A stretch of DNA of 64,000 bases from CAILUG01 sp903844415 (lineage in GTDB: Bacteria; Pseudomonadota; Gammaproteobacteria; Pseudomonadales; Pseudohongiellaceae), in the NCBI GenBank assembly GCA_947477655.1, contig CANJTS010000004.1, positions 219,567-283,566 on the forward strand, written 5' to 3'. Below are positions 24,380 through 33,838 of the stretch, piece by piece. The notes under the pieces were generated by a model, which saw only the letters and a list, made by a program, of their open reading frames with translations, was not told the origin of the DNA and did no database searches. Position 1 is the stretch's first letter. Every line of letters starts with the position of its first letter. A program made the translations under genes and the position numbers.

Positions 24380-26452
24380 ATGACGCCGCAAGCGATTACA
24401 CATATTTTAGTTGTCTCAGGTAGCGATGGTGTAGCCAATCGCCTGATCGGCAATCTGCGTAATGACGGCATGCAACTGCGAGCAGCCAATGCCAGCACAG
24501 ACCAAGAACTGACCACTTTAATAAAACAGGATCAGTGGGAAATCCTCATCTGGTTCGAAAACAATAAGGTAACAGTCGCAACTGTGCTTGCTCTGTTACA
24601 GCGACATGAACAGGATCTGCCTGTCATCGTGGCCACCACTGCTGACAAAATGATTGATCTGCTGCATTTATTGAACTTGGGAGTGTCAGACGTGGTACCG
24701 CAAGAGCAAGCCAAACGCTTGCTGCTGAGCGTCCAACGCGAAGCTTCCAATTATTTGCTCAAGCGCCGAGTACGTCAGCTCGAAACAAGTCATCACGAAT
24801 TAGAAAAACGCCACCGCCTGATTCTAGAGACCAGCGACAATGCCCTCAGTTATATTCAGGATGGTATCCATTTGTATTGCAACAAAAGTTATGCAGATGT
24901 GTTTGGTTATAGCAACGTCAACAGCATCACTACCACTCCATTGCTAAACTTGATGGCACCTCAAGACCGCAACATTATAAAAGCTCTGTTGGTGCCTAAC
25001 TCGTCCGATGAACACGCAGTAACCGTCACCATCCAGTGTTTCGATGGCAGTCAACAGAGCAAGTTACTCACCTTCACGCCTGTAAATTTCGACAATAAAA
25101 TCTGTATGCAACTGGCTGTTAGACCAGCCAAAGGCAATCCCGCATACAGCGAAGAACTGGCTCACCTTCAAACTTTAGATCTGTTGACCAGACTGGAAAA
25201 CCGCACCCATTTTCTGACTCGTATCGAAGCTGCCATTAGTAAAGCAGTACAACAAGGCATATTCAGTTCCTTGCTGGTGATCGCTGTAAACGAATTTGTG
25301 GATATAAGTACTGCCATTGGCAAATCCAACGCCAATATGGTGCTGAGTGATATTGCCCGATTTTTAAAGGACTTTATCCAGAAGCCGTTTTCTGCGGCTC
25401 GAATGGATGAGTATAGCTTTGGTGTGATCATTTACGATGGCGATCCCGATGAGGTGATTGCCCTAAGCGCTCTAATCAAGAGCCGAATTAACAACAGGAT
25501 ATCTCCTGCCATGTTGCCATCACTAGAGTTGAGTTGTTCCATAGGTATGGCATTAATCAATGGTCATGCGCTGGATGCACAGACCATCCTGAACCGTGCC
25601 CACAGCAATTTGAAACAGCAATTGCATGCAAACAGCAGCCAATATCAATTTCGTATTGCCGAGTCTTTACACTATAACGCCAAAGACATGCTGGAATATT
25701 TGGATATTGCCCTCGCCCAAAAACGCTTCAAGCTGTTGTATCAGCCCATCGTACATATTAAAGGAGACAACTTGGCAGGGTACGAAGTGTTAACCCGCAT
25801 GCTGGATAAAGACAGCAATGAAATATTGCCGAGTGCTTTTTTCCCCCTAGCCAATCTCAATGGCATGGGTGAGAACATTGACCGTCTCGTGTTCAGTATG
25901 GTGCTGGAGTTGCTGCATAATTCACCTAACAACGAACGTCTTATCGTGACTATTAGCAGCTCTACCTTGATGAGCCGAACTTTTTTACCCTGGCTAAATC
26001 AAGCCATGCAAGTGCAGCGAATTCCAGCGCATTTGCTGGCTATCAAAATCAGCGAAATAGACATCCACAATAACCCGGGCGATGCAGGTGATTTTTGTCA
26101 AAATTTGCTCGAATTGGGGCTGCAGCTGATCATCAGTCATTTTGGTTGTGCCTTGGAACCTTTTGCCATGCTGGATCAACTTCGCCCCCAATTGGTTAAA
26201 CTTGATGAGACCGTAGTCAGGGATCTTACCTACAGCTCTTACCAAAAAGTTAATATCCAAAACCTGATACATACTCTGCATACGCGTGGAGTATGTGTCG
26301 CGATTCCACATGTAGAAAATATAGCCGTGTTACCCATCCTATGGGAAACCGGCGCCGACTATGTGCAAGGCGATTGCCTGCAGGCACCAACCAATAAAAT
26401 GAATTACAACTTCATGATGGAAGAAATAACGCTTACAGCTGCACCCAATTAG
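24380..26452 (+). CDS. fimX: FimX-like c-di-GMP effector: degenerate REC, PAS, GGDEF and EAL
   Basis: From the ATG at 24380 the protein has 690 residues, essentially the size of P. aeruginosa FimX; an in-frame GTG at 24338 adds 14 residues. Domain order is REC-like (1-120), PAS (~140-250), GGDEF (~260-410), EAL (~430-690). The REC lacks the phosphoacceptor Asp (ILIWFENN). The GGDEF site reads ARMDEYSF (~340) and cannot be a normal cyclase. The EAL motif is EVL (YEVLTRM, ~467), DDFG is SHFG, and the QGY end is QGDCLQAP, so phosphodiesterase activity is unlikely. FimX of Pseudomonas also has EVL, binds c-di-GMP through it and promotes type IV pilus assembly. The locus position after psd agrees. 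Pilus genes themselves are not in the window. Confidence 0.85.
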   Translation: MTPQAITHILVVSGSDGVANRLIGNLRNDGMQLRAANASTDQELTTLIKQDQWEILIWFENNKVTVATVLALLQRHEQDLPVIVATTADKMIDLLHLLNLGVSDVVPQEQAKRLLLSVQREASNYLLKRRVRQLETSHHELEKRHRLILETSDNALSYIQDGIHLYCNKSYADVFGYSNVNSITTTPLLNLMAPQDRNIIKALLVPNSSDEHAVTVTIQCFDGSQQSKLLTFTPVNFDNKICMQLAVRPAKGNPAYSEELAHLQTLDLLTRLENRTHFLTRIEAAISKAVQQGIFSSLLVIAVNEFVDISTAIGKSNANMVLSDIARFLKDFIQKPFSAARMDEYSFGVIIYDGDPDEVIALSALIKSRINNRISPAMLPSLELSCSIGMALINGHALDAQTILNRAHSNLKQQLHANSSQYQFRIAESLHYNAKDMLEYLDIALAQKRFKLLYQPIVHIKGDNLAGYEVLTRMLDKDSNEILPSAFFPLANLNGMGENIDRLVFSMVLELLHNSPNNERLIVTISSSTLMSRTFLPWLNQAMQVQRIPAHLLAIKISEIDIHNNPGDAGDFCQNLLELGLQLIISHFGCALEPFAMLDQLRPQLVKLDETVVRDLTYSSYQKVNIQNLIHTLHTRGVCVAIPHVENIAVLPILWETGADYVQGDCLQAPTNKMNYNFMMEEITLTAAPN

Positions 26453-26530
26453 CAAACCCTTGTATCATGGTGTGAATGGGTCAGTTGTCGCGACTGATAT
26501 ATTCTTCGTCTCGTAACCTTTGGAAAATGC

Positions 26531-27865
26531 ATGAGCATCAAATACAAAATTGCGCTCAGTTTCAGCTTACTGTTAACGCTGGTGCTGGCGGCATTCTGGC
26601 TCACCCTAAAATTACAGCTTGAACAAACTCTTGCTCGCCAAACTGACACCCTTGGGCAGATTCTGGCAAAACAAACTGCAGATTCCATCACCGAACTTGT
26701 GTTGGCCAGCGACCTACTAGGCTTGAACGTAGTACTTAACCAATTAGCCGGAGAAAATGGTGTGGCCAGCGTCACCATCACTGATGTTGATGGCATTGTG
26801 ATGGCCGCTACTGGCGATGGCGAAAATGCGGAGCAGGCCGCTCCTTACATTGCACCCATCTCAGTGCAGGGTGCTATTGCAGGGAATGTATCTTTGTATC
26901 TAGATGCAGGCCTGCAGAAAAATCCCGTGGCGCGTCCAAACCTGCTGTTTTATCTCATCATAGTCGTCGGTATGATTTTGGTAACAGCCACTTCATGGGC
27001 ATTGGCCACACACATTACCCAGCCACTGGTGGAATTACTGGATAAAACTTCCGATCCCCATACCGCTGATGAACCCATCGTTATTAACATAACCCGGCAA
27101 GATGAAATTGGTTTGGTGCAACAACGTTTTGCGGATTTGTACTATCGGCAGCGGGAACTCGAACAACAAATTGAAGTTACTCGTCTGCCAGATCCCTCAC
27201 AGGACGAAAAATCTATCCTAAAACCTGAACGCCGCATGGCTACATTACTGCTAGTGCAAGTTGCCAACTGCAACACAGCCATAGAACTTTTGCATCCGGC
27301 GACACTGGCAACGCTGCTACAACAATACCAGTTTTATCTTCGGCAGGCCGCTCGACTGTACCGTGGGAAAATAAACGGCGTTAATGGCGACTCGATGTTA
27401 GTCAGTTTTGATACTAGGCATTGCCAAGAAGAACATGCGTTCAATGCACTTTGTTGTGCGCAGCTTTTTCTGCGCTTAATGAAAAATGTGAGCACCCACC
27501 TGCAGGCGCGCAACACACAGGCTCTCGATTTCAAATTGTCGGTCCACAGTGGCCCTTTGTACTTTTCACCTGTCTGGATTAAAAACAAAACTGAAAATGA
27601 CAAGCCCCGTCCAGAATCTGTCATCGGTAAACCCATAGAGATGGTCCATGCTTTACTTGGCAGTGGCCGGCCCAGCACCATTGTGGTTAGCGAACTCAGC
27701 TACGATTTAGCCGAAGGTGCAACACGATTTATAACCGACAACAGCAGCCAAATTACAGTTGGCACAGACAAATTGACACTTATGACCTATAGTCTAACTG
27801 CAGATTCGGGCCTCCAGGGTGATTTGCTAGAGCGACAGTGCCAGCATTTATTGCCGGAAGCCTAA
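26531..27865 (+). CDS. Membrane sensor with HAMP and degenerate class III nucleotide cyclase domain
   Basis: This 444-residue protein has TM1 at ~7-24, a periplasmic region of ~115 residues resembling the SMP/AhpA (YtjB) sensor type (VLNQLAGENGVASVTITDVDGIVMAATGD), TM2 at ~140-160 (LLFYLIIVVGMILVTATSWAL), a HAMP-like segment (ITQPLVELL...DEIGLVQQRFADL), then a cyclase homology domain from ~233. There the first metal-binding Asp is lost (ATLLLVQVANC where active enzymes have a FADI-like strand). The second is kept in GVNGDSMLVSF. Later KLSVHSGPLYFS matches the GIHTG-type strand. It is therefore probably not an active cyclase. It lies between fimX and a response regulator on the same strand, suggesting a shared signalling job. 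The first TM protein near serB in other genera is similar, but no serB is seen here. Confidence 0.75.
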   Translation: MSIKYKIALSFSLLLTLVLAAFWLTLKLQLEQTLARQTDTLGQILAKQTADSITELVLASDLLGLNVVLNQLAGENGVASVTITDVDGIVMAATGDGENAEQAAPYIAPISVQGAIAGNVSLYLDAGLQKNPVARPNLLFYLIIVVGMILVTATSWALATHITQPLVELLDKTSDPHTADEPIVINITRQDEIGLVQQRFADLYYRQRELEQQIEVTRLPDPSQDEKSILKPERRMATLLLVQVANCNTAIELLHPATLATLLQQYQFYLRQAARLYRGKINGVNGDSMLVSFDTRHCQEEHAFNALCCAQLFLRLMKNVSTHLQARNTQALDFKLSVHSGPLYFSPVWIKNKTENDKPRPESVIGKPIEMVHALLGSGRPSTIVVSELSYDLAEGATRFITDNSSQITVGTDKLTLMTYSLTADSGLQGDLLERQCQHLLPEA

Positions 27866-27878
27866 CAGTGCAATATGA

Positions 27879-27908
27879 AGTAAGAGTAGGAGTAGAAGTA
27901 GAAGTCGA
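27879..27908. repeat. Imperfect hexanucleotide repeat (AGTAGA-like, five units)
   Basis: Five consecutive 6-base units, AGTAAG, AGTAGG, AGTAGA, AGTAGA and AGTCGA, lie between the cyclase-like gene and the response regulator. They end 32 bases before the ATG at 27941. The repeat is non-coding on the + strand. It may simply be low-complexity drift, or an unstable spacer affecting the downstream gene. Confidence 0.6.
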
Positions 27909-27940
27909 TTGAATCAAAGACTAAAAATGGCAAAGGCACG

Positions 27941-28981
27941 ATGGAAGACAAGATAAATATTGGGCATCCGTTCTATTTTCCTACCCAAGTAGTGATGGTG
28001 GATGATGACCCGAATTTTCTTGAAATAATAAGTTTGATGTTGAACAAAAATCAGAGCTTTAAATTATTTCAGTCCGCAAAAAGTGCATTGAACTACGCCA
28101 ATATTGCGCATCAGCATGTTGACTTTCTGCAACGCTGTTATACCAATTACAAAACCGGCCCTTTGGAATCGGACTCTTTATCACACATCAACATTGGCAA
28201 ACTTCATCAAGAAGTGCTCAATGGCTTCCGCTTCCAGACCTGCTCCACTGTCGTTGTTGACTACTCAATGCCAGAAATGAATGGACTGGAATTTTTGACA
28301 GCATTAAAAAATCCTTTTATCCGCAAGGTATTACTCACCGGCCAGGCTGATATTGAAATTGCGATCAAGGCCTTTAACGAGCATCTAATAGATCAATTTA
28401 TCGAAAAACATGATCCACACCTCAAACAAAAACTAAATGCCACCCTTCAGGCATTTCAGAATCAGTATTTTCACAACAGCTTCAAACTAATCACCGACCC
28501 AATTATTGCCAACAATTTTCACGGCTTTTTGAACAATAATGAATTTCAACAATTTTTTACAGAACTGCGCAAACAGATAAAGTGCGTCGAATATTACCTG
28601 GTGGATGTTCCACACAGCGGCTACTTGATGGTCGATGCCCAAGGCAAGCGTCAATGCCTGCTGATTTACAACCAGGAAACTCTGGCTCAGCATCATCATC
28701 AACTGTTGGAACTACGCGCACCAAAACAATTGTTGCAACAGGTCGCCTGCGGCGCTCTATTGCCTGGTTACGATTTACAAGCAACAACATTAACGCCGCA
28801 GCATAATATACTCTCCGATTGGGAAAAATATTATTTTCCGGCTCATAAAATACTGTCATCTACTACTTATTACACGACCATAGTCAGTGATATAGCATTA
28901 CCTAATATTCACCAAAAAAATATTATTGCCTACAACGATTTTCTGGAAAATAAAAATCTGACCCAACAGGTGATGCATTAA
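27941..28981 (+). CDS. Response regulator with an insertion in the receiver domain and an unknown C-terminal domain
   Basis: This is a 346-residue protein. Receiver landmarks are all present: acidic pocket VDDDPNF (Asp21-Asp23), phosphoacceptor Asp107 in VVVDYSMPEMNGLEFL, the LTGQAD Thr, and Lys in FIEKHDP. The phosphoacceptor is normally near residue 54; here about 50 extra residues (roughly 50-100) sit between the second helix and the third strand. The C-terminal 170 residues match no DNA-binding or catalytic domain that I recognise. They are rich in His, Gln and aromatic residues. AAAGG lies just upstream of the ATG. It follows fimX and the cyclase-like membrane protein on the same strand. 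A partner histidine kinase is not in the window. Confidence 0.78.
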   Translation: MEDKINIGHPFYFPTQVVMVDDDPNFLEIISLMLNKNQSFKLFQSAKSALNYANIAHQHVDFLQRCYTNYKTGPLESDSLSHINIGKLHQEVLNGFRFQTCSTVVVDYSMPEMNGLEFLTALKNPFIRKVLLTGQADIEIAIKAFNEHLIDQFIEKHDPHLKQKLNATLQAFQNQYFHNSFKLITDPIIANNFHGFLNNNEFQQFFTELRKQIKCVEYYLVDVPHSGYLMVDAQGKRQCLLIYNQETLAQHHHQLLELRAPKQLLQQVACGALLPGYDLQATTLTPQHNILSDWEKYYFPAHKILSSTTYYTTIVSDIALPNIHQKNIIAYNDFLENKNLTQQVMH

Positions 28982-29002
28982 TCTACTGCTGTTGAAGAAT
29001 CC

Positions 29003-31258
29003 TTATTTATCCTGCACCTCAACTTTGTCTACTTTCTGAAAGCCGCGTGGCAATTTATTTCCACGTCGTCCCCTGTCGCCACGATAATGCTCAAGATCAT
29101 TCATGACCAGACGAATAAACCGTTTACCAGAATAAATGATGAGTGCTTTACTGGCATTAATAACCGCGAATGCCACCACAAATTCCTGCCGATCTGCCAC
29201 TCTTACGCCAGGAATACTAATAATCTTGTTCCCTTTACCTTTAGTTAATTCTGGCAATTGCGCAATACTGAACATCAGCATACGTCCTTCATTGGTGATA
29301 CCAACAATATCATCTGTCTGCGCATTGCTCACAATAAGCGGCGACAGTACTTTACTGCCTTTTGGCAAACTCAATACCCCTTTGCCAGCACGATTTTTAC
29401 TGATGAGATTTTCTAGCCGAGTAATAAATCCGTAACCAGCATCAGAGGCAATTAAGTAAAGAGTTTCGGCATCGCCAATAACTAAACCTTCAAAAGTTGC
29501 GCCCGAAGGAGGATTAATTCGACCCGTTAATGGTTCGCCCTGCCCACGCGCCGAAGGTAAAGTGTGGGCAAGCAAAGCATAGGCCCTTCCTGTGGAATCC
29601 AAAAAAACCGCTTGTTGATTACTGCGCCCTTTAGCGATTAATTTGAGTCGATCGCCCGATTTGTAACCGAGCGTTGTGGCATCTATCTCATGCCCCTTGG
29701 CAGCACGCACCCAACCCGATTCAGACAGCACAACTGTAACCGGCTCTATAGTCATTAATTCGGTTTCACTGAAAGCTTGCGCTTCTGCGCGCGTTACCAG
29801 TGGTGAACGTCTTTTATCACCAAAAGTTTCAGCATCAGCTGCCAACTCTTTTTTGATCAGGGTTTTTAAACGAGCTTTGGAACCAAGAATTAGCTCCAGA
29901 GTTTCCCGCTCAGCAGCCAGCTCGGCTTGTTCACTACGAATTTGCATCTCTTCAAGTTTAGCGAGATTGCGCAGTTTTATTTCTAAAATGGATTCGGCTT
30001 GTTTATCAGATAAACGGTAGTGCTCCATCAAGGCTATTTTGGGTTTCTCAGCAGTGCGAATGATGCGAATCACCTCATCAATATTGAGATAGGCAATCAG
30101 CAAAGCTTCGAGAATGTGCAAACGCGCTAATATTTTGTCGAGCCGGTGCTGTAAACGACGCGTGACGGTAAGTGTGCGAAATTCCAACCACTCTTTAATA
30201 ATAGTCACCAAGCCTTTTACGCGAGGCAAACCATCAGTTCCAATCATGTTGAAATTGGCGCGGTAACTTTTTTCCAGATCAGTGGTGGAAAATAGATGTG
30301 CCATCACAGCTTCATATTCAATACGGTTGGAACGCGGCACTATTACTATACGAGTTGGATTTTCATGATCGGACTCATCGCGCAGATCCACAATCATCGG
30401 CAATTTCTTTTTCTGCATTTGCCCAGCAATCTGTTCTAGCACCTTGGCACCAGAAACCTGGTAGGGCAAAGCTGTGATCACAATGTCGCCATCTTCCCTG
30501 TGATAAACAGCGCGACATCTCACCATGCCTTTACCAGTTTCGTACATGGCGGCAATTTCATGGCGCGGCGTGATGATTTCAGCTGCGGTAGGAAAATCTG
30601 GCCCCAGCACCATGCCGAGAAGATCAGCAGTGGTAGCACCTGGGTTTTCCAACAGATGAATACAGGCCTGAGTTACTTCTCGTAAATTATGCGGCGGAAT
30701 ATCTGTAGCCATACCTACTGCAATACCACTGCCGCCATTGAGCAATACATTAGGTAACCTTGCCGGCAACAGCACGGGTTCTTCGAGCTCACCATCAAAA
30801 TTAGATTTCCACTCTACCGTATTTTGACCAAGCTCACTGAGCAGTACCTCTGCGTAATGCTGTAAACGTGATTCGGTATAACGCATGGCAGCAAAGGATT
30901 TTGGATCATCCGGAGAACCCCAGTTACCCTGCCCATCTACCAGCGGATAACGATAAGAGAAGGGTTGCGCCATCAACACCATGGCTTCGTAACAAGCAGA
31001 ATCGCCGTGCGGATGAAATTTTCCGATCACATCACCGATAGTGCGGGCCGACTTCTTGGGTTTGGCCGAGTTTTTAAGCCCAAGCTCACTCATGGCATAA
31101 ACGATACGGCGCTGAACCGGTTTGAGTCCATCACCAATATGCGGCAGCGCCCTATCGTTGATCACGTACATCGAATAGTTGAGATAAGACTGTTCAACGA
31201 ACTTACGCAGCGGAATTTGTTCCATTCCTTCGGCATTGAATGTGAAAGTGTCTGTCAT
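29003..31258 (-). CDS. parC: DNA topoisomerase IV subunit A
   Basis: This 751-residue protein, against 752 in E. coli, is the breakage-reunion subunit that decatenates daughter chromosomes. The catalytic Tyr127 lies in FAAMRYTESRL. The quinolone-resistance region reads HPHGDSACYEA with Ser87 and Glu91, equivalent to E. coli Ser80 and Glu84 and unmutated. The C-terminal part carries beta-pinwheel repeats. AAGGTAG precedes the ATG. It follows parE by 18 bases on the same strand. Confidence 0.98.
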   Translation of the reverse strand: MTDTFTFNAEGMEQIPLRKFVEQSYLNYSMYVINDRALPHIGDGLKPVQRRIVYAMSELGLKNSAKPKKSARTIGDVIGKFHPHGDSACYEAMVLMAQPFSYRYPLVDGQGNWGSPDDPKSFAAMRYTESRLQHYAEVLLSELGQNTVEWKSNFDGELEEPVLLPARLPNVLLNGGSGIAVGMATDIPPHNLREVTQACIHLLENPGATTADLLGMVLGPDFPTAAEIITPRHEIAAMYETGKGMVRCRAVYHREDGDIVITALPYQVSGAKVLEQIAGQMQKKKLPMIVDLRDESDHENPTRIVIVPRSNRIEYEAVMAHLFSTTDLEKSYRANFNMIGTDGLPRVKGLVTIIKEWLEFRTLTVTRRLQHRLDKILARLHILEALLIAYLNIDEVIRIIRTAEKPKIALMEHYRLSDKQAESILEIKLRNLAKLEEMQIRSEQAELAAERETLELILGSKARLKTLIKKELAADAETFGDKRRSPLVTRAEAQAFSETELMTIEPVTVVLSESGWVRAAKGHEIDATTLGYKSGDRLKLIAKGRSNQQAVFLDSTGRAYALLAHTLPSARGQGEPLTGRINPPSGATFEGLVIGDAETLYLIASDAGYGFITRLENLISKNRAGKGVLSLPKGSKVLSPLIVSNAQTDDIVGITNEGRMLMFSIAQLPELTKGKGNKIISIPGVRVADRQEFVVAFAVINASKALIIYSGKRFIRLVMNDLEHYRGDRGRRGNKLPRGFQKVDKVEVQDK

Positions 31259-31276
31259 TTTAGCTACCTTAATGAA

Positions 31277-33175
31277 TTAAATTTCTGCAAGATTACCGTT
31301 AGCTTCCAACCAGTCCTTGCGATCAGATGCCCTTTTTTTGGCAAGCAACATATCCATCAATTCATGAGTCTTATCTAATTCATCGATGTTCAGCTGTACT
31401 AATCGGCGGGTGTCTTTGTTCATCGTGGTTTCACGCAATTGCAAAGGGTTCATCTCACCCAAGCCTTTAAAACGCAAAACATTGGGCTTGCCTTTTTTGT
31501 TTTCTGCCACCAGGCGATCGAGTATTCCATTTTTTTCTGCCTCATCCAGGGCATAAAAAACTTCCTTGCCCATGTCTATACGATACAAGGGAGGCATCGC
31601 TACAAAAATGTGGCCTGCTTCGACAACAGCGCGAAAATGCCGCACAAATAATGCGCACAATAAAGACGCAATATGTAGGCCATCAGAGTCAGCATCTGCA
31701 AGAATACAAATCTTGCCGTAACGCAAACCAGATAAATCTGCCGAGGCCGGATCAACGCCTATTGCAGTTGCAATGTCGTGTACTTCTTGTGAAGCTAAAA
31801 TTTCGTTGGAGCTGACCTCCCATGTATTCAGAATTTTTCCACGCAGCGGCATGATCGCTTGGGTTTCACGATCTCGCGCTTGTTTAGCCGAGCCACCAGC
31901 CGAATCACCTTCCACCAGAAATAATTCACCGGCATACACGTCCTGAGTTGAACAGTCCGCAAGTTTGCCTGGTAAAGCAGGGCCTGAAGTGACTTTTTTA
32001 CGCACTACCATTTTGCTGGCTTTCATTCTGGTTTGTGCATTGTTGATACACATCTGCGCAATTTGTTCTGCAGTAGACGTGTGTTGATTCAACCATAAAC
32101 TGAATACATCCTTGACCACTCCTCCCACAAATGGCGCACATTGGCGCGAGGAAAGTTTTTCCTTAGTTTGGCCACTAAATTGCGGGTCTAATAATTTGGA
32201 CGACAACACATAACTACATCGATCCCAGATATCTTCAGATGCCAGCTTGATTCCTCTGGGTACCAAATTACGAAACTCGCAAAATTCTCGAATAGCTTCG
32301 ATGAGCCCGGTGCGAAAGCCGTTTACATGTGTGCCTCCTTGTACGGTCGGGATCAGGTTGACATAACTTTCTGTAGTTAACTCCCCTCCTTCTGGCAACC
32401 ACATAACAGCCCAGTCAACCGCCTCCTCATTACCTTGCATAGAACCTGTGAAAGGTTCATCTGGCAAAACTGTGTAACCGGTCGTTGTTTGTTGTAAATA
32501 ATCGGCAAGACCATCTTCGTAATACCACTCTTCACTTTGAGACTTTTCAGCGCTCACTGTGTTATCGATAAAACGCACGTGCAACCCAGGGCACAAAACA
32601 GCCTTAGCGCGTAATACATGTACCAGTTTATTGATGGAAATAGTGGGGGAATCAAAATATTTTGAATCTGGAATAAAACGCACAGTGGTGCCGGTATTAC
32701 GCACTCCACATTTGTCTATTATTTTCAATTCTGATGTTTTATCGCCATTGGCAAAAGTCATTTGGTAGATATTGCCATTACGCTTTACTAATACATCAAG
32801 TTGTAGCGACAAGGCGTTAACAACCGATACTCCCACTCCGTGCAAGCCACCCGAATATTTATAGTTTTCATTTGAGAATTTTCCACCCGCATGCAAGCGC
32901 GTAAGGATGAGCTCAACACCACTCACTTTTTCTTCTGGATGAAAGTCCACGGGCATGCCACGCCCATCGTCAGTTACTTCCACACTACCATCCTTATTGA
33001 GTGTCACCTCAATCAGTTTTGCATAGCCTGCTAGTGCTTCATCCACACTGTTATCGATCACTTCTTGGATGAGGTGATTAGGCCTTGTCGTGTCGGTATA
33101 CATTCCTGGGCGGCGACGCACCGGATCAAGTCCGGAGAGCACTTCGATGGAATCAGCGTTATATTCTTTACTCAT
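31277..33175 (-). CDS. parE: DNA topoisomerase IV subunit B
   Basis: The protein has about 632 residues from the ATG at 33175; the longer frame to 33235 overlaps the upstream esterase gene and is unlikely. GHKL ATPase motifs are EVIDNSVDEALAGY, TDDGRGMPVD and GGLHGVGVSVVNAL. The TOPRIM motifs are FLVEGDSAGGSA with the catalytic Glu, and ADADSDGLHI. PLRGKILN follows the first. It works as a heterotetramer with ParC. No clear ribosome binding site is seen before the start, so translation may depend on the upstream gene. Confidence 0.98.
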   Translation of the reverse strand: MSKEYNADSIEVLSGLDPVRRRPGMYTDTTRPNHLIQEVIDNSVDEALAGYAKLIEVTLNKDGSVEVTDDGRGMPVDFHPEEKVSGVELILTRLHAGGKFSNENYKYSGGLHGVGVSVVNALSLQLDVLVKRNGNIYQMTFANGDKTSELKIIDKCGVRNTGTTVRFIPDSKYFDSPTISINKLVHVLRAKAVLCPGLHVRFIDNTVSAEKSQSEEWYYEDGLADYLQQTTTGYTVLPDEPFTGSMQGNEEAVDWAVMWLPEGGELTTESYVNLIPTVQGGTHVNGFRTGLIEAIREFCEFRNLVPRGIKLASEDIWDRCSYVLSSKLLDPQFSGQTKEKLSSRQCAPFVGGVVKDVFSLWLNQHTSTAEQIAQMCINNAQTRMKASKMVVRKKVTSGPALPGKLADCSTQDVYAGELFLVEGDSAGGSAKQARDRETQAIMPLRGKILNTWEVSSNEILASQEVHDIATAIGVDPASADLSGLRYGKICILADADSDGLHIASLLCALFVRHFRAVVEAGHIFVAMPPLYRIDMGKEVFYALDEAEKNGILDRLVAENKKGKPNVLRFKGLGEMNPLQLRETTMNKDTRRLVQLNIDELDKTHELMDMLLAKKRASDRKDWLEANGNLAEI

Positions 33176-33218
33176 AAGATTGGTGGCATTCGTAAAAAAG
33201 TAAATTTGAAATGACGGT

Positions 33219-33803
33219 TTATTCCAAACCGGCAAACTGCATAATTATTGGAAATACTGATGCACAATTATCAAAACTGTGACTGCCTCCGGTTTGCACG
33301 ACTTGTGTGCACCCCGCATACAGAACAACAGCCAAACGATAATCCAACACCTTGTCGCCCGTTTGAACTAATAGCAGGAAGTTGGCCGGATTGTTGATTT
33401 TCTTGATGCAAAGTGTGCGCAAATAATCCAAATGTGTTTGTGTGAATTCATATTCTTCTGCTGTGTAAATATTTTTCTGCCAGCCCAGAAATTTCTTACC
33501 CATATCTTCAAAAGGAGCAACGGCCGGATTTACCAATGCCGCTGGCAGGTTATATTTCTGTGCTAACCATGTTGCGTAATAACCACCCAGTGAACTGCCC
33601 ACAAGCAGGACCTTTTCAGTTTTCGTTGAATCAATTAAACCTTCCAGCAAGGTCATTGCACGTGCTGGATCATAGGACAAGGAAGGTACTGTCACGTTGA
33701 TATCTCGTTGGTGACAGTAGTCTACAAACATGCGAGCTTTAGCTGAGGCAGGTGAACTGTTGAATCCATGCAGATAAAAAATTCGATGCGGTTTCTTTTT
33801 CAT
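33219..33803 (-). CDS. yqiA: YqiA-family alpha/beta hydrolase (esterase)
   Basis: This 194-residue protein has FYLHGFNSSPASAKA (oxyanion-side loop), the nucleophile elbow GSSLGGYYA with the catalytic Ser, and the catalytic His in TGGSHSF near the C-terminus. E. coli YqiA hydrolyses short acyl esters; the natural substrate is unknown. The position between cpdA and parE is conserved in gammaproteobacteria. The stop lies 43 bases before the parE start. Confidence 0.95.
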   Translation of the reverse strand: MKKKPHRIFYLHGFNSSPASAKARMFVDYCHQRDINVTVPSLSYDPARAMTLLEGLIDSTKTEKVLLVGSSLGGYYATWLAQKYNLPAALVNPAVAPFEDMGKKFLGWQKNIYTAEEYEFTQTHLDYLRTLCIKKINNPANFLLLVQTGDKVLDYRLAVVLYAGCTQVVQTGGSHSFDNCASVFPIIMQFAGLE

Positions 33804-33838
33804 CTTGCATAGAAGTCATGTTTAGTTGATGAACTAGG

